A stretch of DNA of 10,988 nucleotides from Saccoglossus kowalevskii. Its lineage: Eukaryota > Hemichordata > Enteropneusta > Harrimaniidae. A program made the translations under genes and the position numbers. The notes under the pieces were generated by a model. That model worked only from the letters and a program-made list of their open reading frames with translations. It was not told the origin of the DNA and searched no databases. The DNA lies in contig NW_003108603.1 in the NCBI RefSeq assembly GCF_000003605.2, positions 69,729 through 80,716 of the forward strand. Reading direction: 5' to 3'. Numbering within the stretch: position 1 is the stretch's first letter; each line of letters begins with the position of its first letter. This document shows, one piece after another, positions 1-8,875 of this stretch.

Positions 1-90
1 TCCGAGATACAGGTGATCACGGACGGACAGACGGACGCACACAGGGCAAACCATAAGTCCCCGTTTTCGGACTACGTCCGAACGGGGACT
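1..90 (+). repeat. End of a dispersed repeat: GGAC/GACG-rich tract plus terminal hairpin
   Basis: Positions 20-39 are an imperfect GGAC/AGAC/GACG tract. It is followed by a hairpin whose left arm (56-71, AGTCCCCG then TTTTCGGA) pairs with the right arm (77-90, TCCGAACGGGGACT), with two extra T in the left arm. This block is GC- and CpG-rich, and sequence after 90 falls abruptly to the AT-rich background, which marks an element boundary. The rest of the element lies upstream of the window. The layout resembles repeat tails I recall from marine invertebrate genomes, but I cannot name the family. Confidence 0.55.
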
Positions 91-1089
91 AAATATATCA
101 ATACAATTCAGTTATTTTATACTAACACAATCTACTGTACTAGCAAACTTCGCTGAATTATACTACACATAGATCTTAACAAAGTGACATCTGTCAATGT
201 ATCTCCATAGGATACAGCATGCTATACTTTTGTGGTATCATTAGAAAATACAAAATCAAAGTATATGGAACGATGTTTCCAAGATGGCAGGCGTGTTTCA
301 AAGCACAACAAAATAGGAAGAAAGAGTTTTCACCCACTTGCCTAATTTGAAGCTTCATGAAATGTTTGAAAGAAATGTATACATGTATGTGTAATAAAGT
401 TATTACAAAGATACCAGGGGTGCAAAGACAGTATGACAGGAGTTTCACCCAACACGTAGTATGATATACATAGACCAAAATCTACATAAATCTACCTGTC
501 TATTTCAGATGACCAGAAGATTAGGATTACCACTAGCACAATCATATCTGCTATAAGAATCAAGCAATTGACATTCCTCCCTTATATATAATAAAGGTTG
601 TCACTGATGTCACAAAGATGCTGTCAGTGATAGCAAAAGCTAAACAGATAACAAATGAACCCTGTGAATATGAGCTTTCTACAACCTGCAATTTGAGTAT
701 TTTTAGGCACAATATATGTACATATCTGCTGTATCTGAATAGCTAATTTTATTATGGATATAAGTCTTGAGTAGGCTTCAGCACTGTAATATCTTAGTTT
801 TTTGTGTCAGCACTACAATATACATGTACTACTGTATGAGAGGCAATGCAAAAAGTATTGTTCCATAGCCACCAAGATTGATAATCAGAAATACATTAAA
901 CAATTTCTCTGTCCGTAGATCAGTTCTTTATTGAACTGTCTGAGCAAATTGACAATCTAATATTATCAAGTTAGAGAATAAATCAGAGCATAATTCAGTA
1001 ATTAACAACTGTTATATTGAAGCAGGTCATCAAATCTGTAACACGGTGTATGTATTTTTTACAAAATCTGGCAGTAGATTTACTAATAT
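91..1089. other. AT-rich non-coding stretch, no supported gene
   Basis: Only short chance-level frames are seen. TACATGTA occurs at 380 and 821. CAGTTC/GAACTG (921-926, 933-938) forms a small hairpin with a 6-base loop. A pyrimidine-rich AG at about 508 (tctatttcag) looks like a splice acceptor, but the frames after it are short and unremarkable. Confidence 0.5.
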
Positions 1090-1220
1090 TAAAGGGTGGT
1101 GGTCGTCCCGCTGCGTGCTGTTCGATATGGGACTCATAGCGACGTACACAACACTTGTAAAATACATTGTTTATTTACATGAAATTTGAAGATGTGCTGC
1201 ACGACGACCACCGTCCTTTA
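1090..1220. mobile_element. Short non-autonomous inverted-repeat element (MITE), 131 bp
   Basis: The left end (from 1090, TAAAGGGTGGTGGTCGTC) and the reverse complement of the right end (from 1220, TAAAGGACGGTGGTCGTC) match at 16 of 18 positions, and similarity continues weakly inward. The interior of about 90 bp has no reading frame. The arms are rich in G, C and CpG, unlike the surroundings. No clean target-site duplication is visible because both flanks are A/T-rich, so the transposon superfamily is not assigned. It would need a transposase supplied elsewhere. Confidence 0.75.
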
Positions 1221-2607
1221 AAAATATAATTATTACCTGTGCAAGCAGTGCTGATTACATGTTTGTATGTACATGTATGTATGCATCCTCGAGAGGAAAT
1301 AGCTAGCATCTTCAAACTTGGCACATATATTCTTCTTGTAACACTCAAGACTTGGTTACATTTTAATGATAGGATAAAAGGTCAAGTTCACAGTATGAAC
1401 TCCAAGAGGAAAAATAGATGTTTTCAGGTTAGCCATGTGACCTCAAACCTGGTGTTATTTTAAAATTTAAGGTCAAAAGTCATGTTTCCGTCCATAACTA
1501 CACAACTATAAATGCATATCTTATACACTGTACATGTATATATACATGTGTATATATATATATAATAAATTGTGGCTTTGTGGGTTGAATGAGCCTTGGC
1601 ATTGAACAAATCTAGTGCAGGTTGGCATTTCTGACTAATAATGTCTAGTTATTTATTTAGCACATTTCAGAAATAAAACAACAGCTCAGCATATACCAGG
1701 GTATACACATTTATTGCTTTTTAAACAATCTTGGTAAAAAAAAAATCATTGATAAATTATGTTGGATATCAGCGTGTGGAGACTTAAAACTTTAATAACC
1801 TCTCATGAAAAATTTCAAGAACATGTATATACTTTCAGAATGGTAAGAGCAGGAAATCAAATTATATTTGAAACCCCTTGCAAAGCGAGTACTTTCTATT
1901 CAGACACAGTGGGATTAATAAAAAGATGGAAAACAAGTTGCTGTAATGCGTCTCCAGCATAAAACCTAAATGCCTACATTAGATTTGCACTGATTGATTG
2001 AAAATGTAGATCAACTTGTCAGATAAGAATTGCACTTAGAAAGATACCTGTATTAAGGTTGCAGAGCTAGTAAAACAAAAGAAAGATCATACAAGAGAAC
2101 TGGTGATGGTTGTAGAACCATAACTGCCTCAGCTCAAAGATTGTTATGTAATACAAGAGAATGTGAAGGAAAATGTATTGTAATGTTACCTCTGTGTAAT
2201 TTACAATATATCTGCATTAACCTTCACTGTGTGAAGGACAATATGGGAGTTGACTTAAATGACTGGTAGAAGCAAGGCTGGTCAAATTTTGCGAAATAGT
2301 AGTTAGAATTTCCAGATATGCAATCGACACATTGTGGGATATCAAAATATGGATGATAAACAGCATGTGATATTTCCAGAGATGTAGTTGGAATTGAAGC
2401 AAAGGAGTGGCCTATTAATCCATGAAACATACTCACACATATTCGTACATATCATCCTGTCTTATTGTGTGTGGGCACAGCTGTCATGCACACAATCGGA
2501 AAAATATGTTATTACTGTAAATAATTATGAACAATAAAAACTGAAATTTAGAAAAACTATGAAATATTAATAAGGAAAATTATTTTATAGATTCGAAGAC
2601 TTTTCAC
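1221..2607. other. AT-rich non-coding stretch with microsatellite-like sequence, no confident gene
   Basis: It holds TACATGTA at 1270 and 1531 and a TA/TATG-rich run at about 1531-1566. A 67-codon plus-strand frame at 1759-1962 contains an internal donor-like AATG|GTAAGA at about 1839-1848 but has no good acceptor. Two overlapping minus-strand frames (2217-2436) are of chance length. A perfect hairpin (CCTTCAC/GTGAAGG, 2221-2237) lies at their 3' end. Confidence 0.5.
1531..1566. repeat. TA-rich microsatellite
   Basis: TACATGTATATATACATGTG is followed by an uninterrupted (TA)n run and then AATAAA. It appears to be a simple-sequence expansion around two ACATGT cores. Confidence 0.7.
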
Positions 2608-2690
2608 TCCCATCATGCAATCTCCCATAGTACTTCCGCAGACACAGTGGCGATCACCAACATATCTACAAATAACCTCGCACTCAGGAC
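2608..2690 (-). CDS. Candidate cysteine-rich internal exon, family not recognised
   Basis: On the minus strand a strong acceptor (CTTTGTCTTCATTCCTCAG, cut after 2691) precedes an open frame that needs one base from the previous exon. The frame begins PECEVICRYVG and continues DRHCVCGSTMGDC. Its cysteines are spaced C-x3-C-x7-C-x-C-x6-C within about 24 residues, far denser than AT-rich noise normally gives and suggestive of a disulfide-bonded secreted or extracellular module. The 3' limit is uncertain: a weak donor GGGA|GTGAAA ends it at 2608 in phase 0, otherwise the frame runs to a TAG at 2557-2559 after 43 residues. No signal peptide exon or partner exon was found nearby. The spacing fits no domain I can name with confidence. 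A chance frame behind a decoy acceptor remains possible. Confidence 0.3.
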
Positions 2691-2923
2691 CTGAGGAATG
2701 AAGACAAAGCAAAGATTTGATTACCCTTATTCATGTTCTACATGTACCACCCTACTGTGAAGTTGTTAAAATTAGAAACCATAGAGAGGAATCCTCCTCC
2801 CTAGATACATGTATGGCCATGGACGAAGACAATTGAAGAAGAATCTTTATTTGTTCTTAAAGGCCACCGGCCCATTTCACAATTAACATGGAAAAATAAA
2901 TACATAACTAGTTCTTTCCTTAG

Positions 2924-2967
2924 GTCAAAAGTCACCTCATGTGGATGATGACGATGACGATGAATAA
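2924..2967 (+). CDS. Candidate terminal exon encoding an acidic C-terminal tail
   Basis: A good acceptor (AACTAGTTCTTTCCTTAG, cut after 2923) is followed by a frame needing one base from the preceding exon. It reads QKSPHVDDDDDDE and then TAA at 2965-2967. A short, strongly acidic tail ending in E/D is common at the C-terminus of many eukaryotic proteins, and the pyrimidine tract is one of the best on this strand. Against it, the six aspartates come from a GAT/GAC simple repeat, which can arise without coding, and the other two frames are also open for a short distance. No upstream exon with a matching donor was identified and no family can be named from 13 residues. Confidence 0.25.
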
Positions 2968-3076
2968 TAATCAACATTTGTTACAACTCATTAACAAGTA
3001 AGTTATTCAGCTGTGAAATTAGGGTAGCCTGTATCACTATTGATACTGATCATTTGTTGTGAGCATTGCGTTTGTG

Positions 3077-3102
3077 CACAGTCCCTCTATAGAAGGACTG
3101 TG
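3077..3102. repeat. Perfect 8-bp inverted repeat (hairpin)
   Basis: CACAGTCC (3077-3084) and GGACTGTG (3095-3102) are exact reverse complements around a 10-base loop. It lies in non-coding sequence and could fold if transcribed. Function is unknown. Confidence 0.6.
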
Positions 3103-3727
3103 GTTTGTGTTTCTTTTATTTGAAACTTGTTCAATACTTTTATTTGCCAACATAATTACAACCAAATGCAAATTGTTACCACATTAAAATCACTGAATAT
3201 CTCTTTATTACCACAAGGAATTACCAAATTCTTTTTTCAGAACTGTCAAATTTCAACTATTTATTGAAAACTATTTTCTGAATAGAGTTAATGTTTATCC
3301 TTGTTATCATAACTGTTCTGAGAATCACGATGATCCTAAATATCTACTGATCACATTCTGAATTTGGGCTATTGGGCTTGGGCTAAGTGACTGTCGTTAT
3401 GATTGTACTAGTAGTAGCATTAAGGTGTTTATGGTCAGCCCAGGTGTTTAGCCTGTTTAGCCATATCAAACCTAACCCCACACTATTTGTGATGCTATTT
3501 TAAAAACAAATGAAATGCTTTCATTATAAGAATACTCTTGATATCCCTGTCATGCGTATTGTATTTAGGCTATAATGGATTGAAATAATAATGAACAAAA
3601 AACATGCCAAAAGATTGCCCTGGGCACTAGCCCAAATATATTGCCTTACAGATCCACAAAAAATCAACCAGGGCAGTGTATTGGATCAATACAGTAAGTA
3701 GTATATTTTTTTTACTACTGACCACAG

Positions 3728-3807
3728 CAATGTAACTGGGCTGTAACAGTTTTACCAGCCAACGACAACAACTACGAGGACAGACGTTTTCCCTTGCATA
3801 TGGCAAG
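3728..3807 (+). CDS. Candidate internal exon, 80 nt, family not recognised
   Basis: A run of eight T and a pyrimidine-rich stretch end in ACCACAG (cut after 3727). An open frame in phase 0 follows, ending at a donor-like GGCAAG|GTAACT after 3807. It begins QCNWAVTVLPANDNNY, continues EDRRFPLHMA and ends two bases into the next codon. The block is clearly richer in G and C than its flanks and its amino-acid mix is protein-like. The donor sits in a small stem (CCTTGC/GCAAGG, 3792-3808). A competing 66-codon frame runs through the same bases on the minus strand, so the coding strand is not certain. A donor-like ACA|GTAAGT at 3694 is only 34 bp before the acceptor, too short for an intron. Confidence 0.3.
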
Positions 3808-4178
3808 GTAACTAATATACATGTATGTCAATATTATTTTACAACTTTATATTGAATTTACTGACCTCATTCAGTTGAGAAATTCGGCAAACTGACTATT
3901 GAACGCTAACCTGTGAATGCAGTACATATCTTAATTCACATTTTGTCCACATTGAGACATGCCGCTACGAAACATCTATATTTACATTGATGCAGGGAGT
4001 GTTCAATCAAATACATGACCTTATGAATAAAACGTGAATAACATTAACATATATCATCCTCTCATTCAATGCCACTGACCTCATCTTCCTCATGCATTAT
4101 GCAAAATGGAAGTTTGTATTTGTGTCAGTGAATTTAATCAATTTAGGTATATTTTTGTTGTTATACACACTTATTATT
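3808..4178. other. AT-rich non-coding stretch, no supported gene
   Basis: It contains TACATGTA at 3818. Minus-strand acceptor- and donor-like sites occur around 3860-3920 and 4075, but the frames between them are about a dozen codons long. Nothing here is strong enough to call. Confidence 0.5.
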
Positions 4179-4182
4179 TTAA

Positions 4183-4394
4183 CCCTTTGAGCACCAGTGT
4201 TAACTCCAGGAACAGTCCACAAAATATTTCTATTTATAGTACTCGACCAGATGTTGCAAAAATTTCATAACCTAAAGAAATATAATTTTTTTGTCTGTTT
4301 TGTTCAAAACTAAGATTAAATTCAGTGAAAATTACAGAAAATGTGATCAAATTTACACAAAATTGAGTGGGAACAAAATTTGACACTCAATGGG
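4183..4394. mobile_element. piggyBac-type MITE, 212 bp, flanked by TTAA
   Basis: The element begins CCCTTTGAG after TTAA (4179-4182). It ends with the complement of CCCATTGAG before a second TTAA (4395-4398). The terminal inverted repeats agree at about 10 of the first 14 positions, starting with CCC. TTAA target duplication next to a CCC-starting inverted repeat is the hallmark of the piggyBac superfamily. The interior is A/T-rich with no transposase frame, so it is non-autonomous. The ends have drifted, so it is not very recent. Confidence 0.7.
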
Positions 4395-4492
4395 TTAATG
4401 TTCCACAGCTGACACAGGGAATAATGCCTCATTTATCCAGTTGTGAATACAAGTACATGTGGCAGATGATGAAAGTAACACTAGTTTAAACT

Positions 4493-4505
4493 GGGGGGGG
4501 GGGGG
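4493..4505 (+). repeat. Homopolymer run of 13 G
   Basis: Thirteen consecutive G sit in otherwise AT-rich sequence, preceded by ACT and followed by TCC. Such runs are length-unstable and can contribute to G-quadruplex folding. The exact count is prone to assembly error. Confidence 0.9.
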
Positions 4506-5351
4506 TCCTTACAATTACAAGGTACATCACTGTTATATAAAAAGAACTAGTAAATATTCTGCAGTGCACATATAAATAAAATCCTTCTTTCCTGACTGAC
4601 AAATACAACCCCCTTGAAGGGAGAGTAGTACAGCTGTAAGGGAAATACTGTAAACAATTTAATTTTCCATGCTAGGATTTTTTACAATTCAGGGATTTGA
4701 TTGTATTCATGAAGGCAAAAATTCAACGCAAATCACTCCCACTCCAGAAAAAGTTTAACTGCGAAATTTTTTTTTTGATTTTCACTGACTCACTGGGTTT
4801 CATTTTGACGGATAGTCTTGAGGTTTTAAATCAACATATTTATAATGAAAACATCTTATGGTTAACTTTTCTTGGAATTTTAATATAAAACTGCATATGT
4901 AACTACTAGCAAATTATTAACATCTGGCAATGCATGTAATTTATTTTGCATGGTTTCACAGCATACAAAATACAATTTATTTTTTTCCTTGCTATTTCAT
5001 ACAACTTGAAAATAAGTAATCAACAGTACATATCACAAAACACACAAATGTATGTCTGCATACTGAATTCATCCTAACACTCCCTCAGCCGGAATTTGAC
5101 AGGCCTATTTGTAAGACAATTATATCCAATTATGAGAGATATACACACACATTCAGCCTTAATACTCCAGGGCATGACTGTTATTGTATATCTAGATGTA
5201 GAAGACGACAACATCTGATATCAAAGTATAATCCCTGTATTAAAACTGAAAAGGCAATGGAACTTGATTAAAAAAATCCATCTCTGTTTTTTTCTTCCAT
5301 AAAGTGGACATCAAAACATAACTAAACTGCAATATTTGCCTCAAAGCCCTA

Positions 5352-5429
5352 ATATCAAGTACCTGTATTTTATGTTATAAAAGATATCAAAATACTAGTA
5401 TATTTGTTTTATGTTATAACAGACATCAA
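5352..5429. repeat. Degenerate tandem duplication, period about 39 bp
   Basis: TTTTATGTTATAA recurs exactly at 5368-5380 and 5407-5419. Each is followed by a near match (AAGATATCAA, CAGACATCAA). ATATCAA-like units start at 5352, 5384 and 5423. It is an old local duplication with no coding content. Confidence 0.55.
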
Positions 5430-6389
5430 CTAAGTACAAATGTATGTATATTTTATTGGAAATATTATCTACTATTGCATTATCAAATACTCACACTTGT
5501 CATAGCTGTATCTTTCATAATTAATGGGCTTTGTTCATTTTATCCACAAAACAGCTTCAGCCACACAGCATACATGTATTGGAAACATGAAAGCAATCTT
5601 CACACTGTAGTGGTGGGAACTCCTTACACAATGAGTACAAAATCCTGACTGTATGTATAACTAAGCCTTGTGTGGCTTAAGCTGCCCTCTTTCCTACAAT
5701 GATTTATGGTACAATCACTGCAGAGAACACAGTCTTTTTTCGCTAGCTGAATCACGAAAATCCAAGTGTTTGGAATCAACAGTCAGGGAAAAAATTAGGC
5801 ATCGATATCTCCTTGGCCACACAAGATTACATAAAAACACTAGGAGTAGAGAATAGTGTCATCACCATAACATCCACACATCATCCATTTATACCACTAA
5901 ACAGGGCTACACTGCCAGGATATCATCACATTTGGCCTCCAGTGGAAAGCCCCCTTAGCTTACATAAAATGAATCACTTTCAATAGAATCATGCCATATA
6001 TGAAGACTCCCTAGCTATAATTTCATCTGTTACCAAATCCTATGTGCAATCCCACCCACCCACTACGACATAGCTGACTATAGAATATTAAATTTGTCAT
6101 TGAATATACATTACAACAACAAAATCATTTAGAAATCCTGTATTTTAACAAATGGGTTTTTTTAATATTAATTAACAAACACAATTTACATGAGTCAGTC
6201 ATACACTGACAAAGTCACTGGACGTTCAACCCCACGGGGAATTATTCACATACCACCAATCCATCAAAATTGTGCATTTGAAAAAAATTATGAAAGCAAA
6301 CAACACTGTATGCATAAATGTTACAGTTACATACATGTACATTTGTCAATTGATGGCTGTCCTTGCCAACTGTGCATACCAGTAATCAG

Positions 6390-6407
6390 GGAGGTAAAAT
6401 TACCTCC
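6390..6407. repeat. Perfect 8-bp palindrome GGAGGTAA/TTACCTCC
   Basis: GGAGGTAA (6390-6397) and TTACCTCC (6400-6407) are exact reverse complements separated by two A. Each strand therefore carries a donor-like GAG|GTAA, which can create false exon ends here. It may be the core of a small inverted-repeat element whose ends I could not define. Confidence 0.6.
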
Positions 6408-6657
6408 ATGGTATAATTAGTGTCACAGTGTAACTTTCAACATAAGGACCTATTTGACAGGGTAATTGAATTAAACAATCAGGAAATGTACCCAAGACCA
6501 CAAATGATACATGCAGTTTCAATTCGCCCTTTTCCAGTCTACATTGCAGAAAACAAACAGCAGATAAATATGTTGCAAAAAATTATAATTTTGGAAAAGA
6601 AACATTTTCACGAATCATTAAAAAATTGTAAAAAAATTTTTGTAAGCAGTGAAAATT

Positions 6658-6733
6658 TCACTGGGGTTCTAAATACATGATATCACAACAATTGTCACCG
6701 GGGTTCTAAAGACTTGACTCCCACAACATTTTG
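6658..6733 (+). repeat. Degenerate tandem duplication, unit about 37 bp
   Basis: TCACTGGGGTTCTAAA (from 6658) recurs as TCACCGGGGTTCTAAA (from 6695). The following bases also align: TACATGATATCACAACA against GACTTGACTCCCACAACA. Two diverged copies, not coding. Confidence 0.55.
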
Positions 6734-8421
6734 TCATCACAAACACCATTCAATCATCACATCGTAAAATTTCTAGCAGTAAAAAGTGAATAGTTTACAG
6801 TATAGTCTAGTAATTTACTATCTATAGCTAGTTTTAATTTATGAGTGATGGAGGAACACGTCAACAATATGCATGATCAAGCACAAGATTTGAAAATCAT
6901 GGCAGTATGTGTTTATTATTAAATTACGATATGAAAAATGATAATGCTTGCAACATTTCCAAGTATTAAATATTGTAACACAAGGAAGCAAAATCAGTAT
7001 TAAATTGTGCTTATATATGAATATAAATCTAAGAGCATAATATACATGTAATCCTGTACCTGTTTATGGGACTTTCTCCTGAGTATCATAGTGGTGACAG
7101 AGTGGGAAAAGTCCAGTCAATTGTTAGTGATTCTCAGCTATGTGTAGAGTTGGTAAGAACAAAAAATTGTAAATTCCCTGGTCACACCCCAATCAAACGC
7201 TTATATGCAGAAAATATTGCCATGTACACACACAGAGGTAACATATGGTGCATGCTAACACAATGTACAGTCAGAGGTTGAGCTGATTTATATTAGCAGT
7301 TAGCCCCCACCCCAGACGGATTAAAATGTCATATACAGTATTTGAATTGTGGTTTAAACACTCTCATGTTACAAAGTTATAGGTACAACTAGTACCAAGT
7401 ATTATTTAGTGTTTGTCCAACGACTTGCTGCAAGTGCACTGTCCTGGGAATATTGAGTACAATTTAACATTAAGTGCCCAAATAACGCAAGCTTTACCCT
7501 GCTTTTCATTATAAACTGATATCAGATTAATAATAGGGCAGTACAATAATAACACTTAAATTTTTGGGGATTAATTATTTGATGAGAGAGAAGTATCAGA
7601 GACCATTATTTAATTAAGCGATTACTAGTATCTTTGACAAAGCCATGTTGTCATGCAATAATCGGCAGTATTGACTCCTTTATTTTAAATATAATATGGC
7701 TAAATGTCTAAAGACTTACCAAAATGTGGCATGTCTTACAGGACAGTGGAAAACAATAATCAAGAAAAAAAAGAAAGATTCATCAAATTTACAATATCAC
7801 CTAAAGGGGGCGCTGCATTATACACATGTACAAAAAGCTGTTCATGTACATTTTGTAAGTAGGCCACTCTTTTGTTTCAACAATAGCTCCAAACACTGAA
7901 TCTCATGACTGTTTCTCTTGCTTTCTTTACATTCAAATGGAAAGTCTACAATAAAGTACATGTATTCAATATACAAATATCCATGGTCTCCTCAAAAGGG
8001 TGATTGAAAGTGTGGGAATGAATCAATTATAAAAGACCATCATGACATAGACTATACTAGTATGTACCAAGTGTGAGCCCTGAAATCCATTTTGGTCAGG
8101 ATCAACGTAGATATTGGAGATTTTGGATAGCATACATACACCTACAGTCGCTCATTTCCTTAAACTGGTCACACAAGGAAACTACACAAATGATCACATT
8201 ACTTTTTCTCTATGTATCATGTATTAGTTGTAAATGCATATACAATACTGGTGTTCAGGCTACAAAACTAGTTTATTGTAAGACATGAATGGTTCTAATA
8301 CATGTAGATGTATTATCACCAAGAGCATTATAGAGGAGGGATTCCCGACTGTCAAATTTTGGATAAACCATAGAACCAATTTAGGCATAACAATGAATAC
8401 AATAAAAGTCATTAACATATT
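6734..8421. other. AT-rich non-coding stretch, no confident gene
   Basis: It contains TACATGTA at 7043, 7957 and 8299. A 72-codon plus-strand frame (7066-7281, starting MGLSPEYHSGDRVGKV) has an in-frame donor-like GTTG|GTAAGA but no acceptor. A frame at 7696-7899 runs over A-rich sequence. The GC-rich spot GGGGGCGCTGCA (7806-7817) is the inverse of TGCAGCGCCC at 8905-8914 and may be a repeat remnant. Confidence 0.45.
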
Positions 8422-8592
8422 CTATCTAAATTGGCCGGTACTGTATGCAATTTTTCCTGCGAGAACTCTGCGTTTGTATGCCGCATTATGCTTAAAATGT
8501 GCTATGTCTCCTGTTAGCTGTAGACTTATGTTTTGGGTTCCGAATTCTGACATCACTTCTTGGACATGCCTTGACAGATTTAGTAGGTACAT
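8422..8592 (-). CDS. Candidate last coding exon or small protein (56 aa from internal ATG), family not recognised
   Basis: On the minus strand a frame opens after a TGA just upstream of the ATG at 8590-8592 and ends at TAG (8422-8424). From the ATG it is 56 residues, including NLSRHVQEVMSEFG, then NISLQLTGDIAHF and a basic end with YKRRVLAGKIAY. The mix of K, R, Q, E, G and A is protein-like and the block is GC- and CpG-richer than its surroundings. A plus-strand frame of 108 codons (8285-8611) overlaps it; that frame reads as a hydrophobic, Cys/Trp-rich shadow, so I prefer the minus strand. As a terminal exon it could start at an acceptor near 8574 (AATCTGTCAAG). AATAAA on the minus strand about 150 bp past the stop (near 8272) fits a 3' end. 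It may instead be a transposon relic. Moderate to low certainty. Confidence 0.3.
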   Translation of the reverse strand: MYLLNLSRHVQEVMSEFGTQNISLQLTGDIAHFKHNAAYKRRVLAGKIAYSTGQFR

Positions 8593-8875
8593 GTACAAAG
8601 ATAAGTCATAATAGACTGCATATGCATGTCACTTTGTTTTTCGTTTCATTGAACTTTGACCACAGGTCATTTTTTTCAAACAAAAACACCAAAAAAGTAA
8701 ACCATCAAATTGAAGTCAATATGTAATCAACAGCTTTCATTCAAACTTGTTTTGTAATTCAATTTAAAAGGCCCAACTGGAAGCCATTTTAGTTTTATAT
8801 CCCCTTAACAGTTTAGTTCAAAGCTGTTAGAAAGATGAAACATAATTTTGTGTTTTCAAATCTATTCATGATATA

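Larger units (their letters stand above)
2691..3727. other. Non-coding stretch apart from a small candidate exon at 2924-2967
   Basis: Contents are TACATGTA at 2739 and 2806, a GAT/GAC run at 2944-2961, a perfect hairpin at 3077-3102 and a weak 10-bp inverted repeat pairing 3362-3371 with 3629-3638. No further gene is seen. Confidence 0.5.
4399..6657. other. AT-rich non-coding stretch, no confident gene
   Basis: Contents are a 13-G run, a possible old dispersed repeat at 4645-4770, a degenerate duplication at 5352-5429, TACATGTA at 5571 and 6332, and a small palindrome at 6390-6407. Several open frames of 60-85 codons lie here (for example 5020-5267 without an ATG, 5668-5856, 6190-6420, 6420-6680). 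Their lengths are expected by chance and none has a convincing pair of splice sites. Confidence 0.5.

Noticed and set aside
194-478. 94-codon minus-strand frame
   Set aside because: Low-complexity, hydrophobic and Cys/His-rich product with no splice context. Expected by chance.
536-747. 70-codon plus-strand frame without ATG, including TDVTKMLSVIAKAKQI
   Set aside because: Protein-like middle, but no clear acceptor or donor and length at chance level.
2217-2436. Two overlapping minus-strand frames, one containing HPYFDIPQCVDC
   Set aside because: No donor in any usable frame before stops. Frames overlap each other, and length is at chance level.
3362-3638. Inverted repeat ATTTGGGCTA / TAGCCCAAAT suggesting a 277-bp MITE
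   Set aside because: Only 10 bp match exactly. A match this long within 300 bp is expected a few times by chance in a window this size.
5020-5267. 83-codon plus-strand frame without ATG, containing HDCYCISRCRRRQ
   Set aside because: Attractive composition, but about four frames this long are expected by chance here, and the only acceptor-like site (ACACATTCAG) lacks a pyrimidine tract.
6190-6680. Two adjacent plus-strand frames, 76 and 86 codons
   Set aside because: Second is very A-rich and runs into a local duplication. First ends at a palindrome that mimics splice donors on both strands.
7066-7281. Plus-strand frame starting MGLSPEYHSGDRVGKV
   Set aside because: Has an internal donor-like GTAAGA but no acceptor or promoter evidence. 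Kept only as a note.
8285-8611. 108-codon plus-strand frame, the longest ATG-started frame
   Set aside because: Its product is hydrophobic and Cys/Trp-rich like a complement shadow, and the minus strand over the same bases has a more natural composition. The length is within chance expectation.
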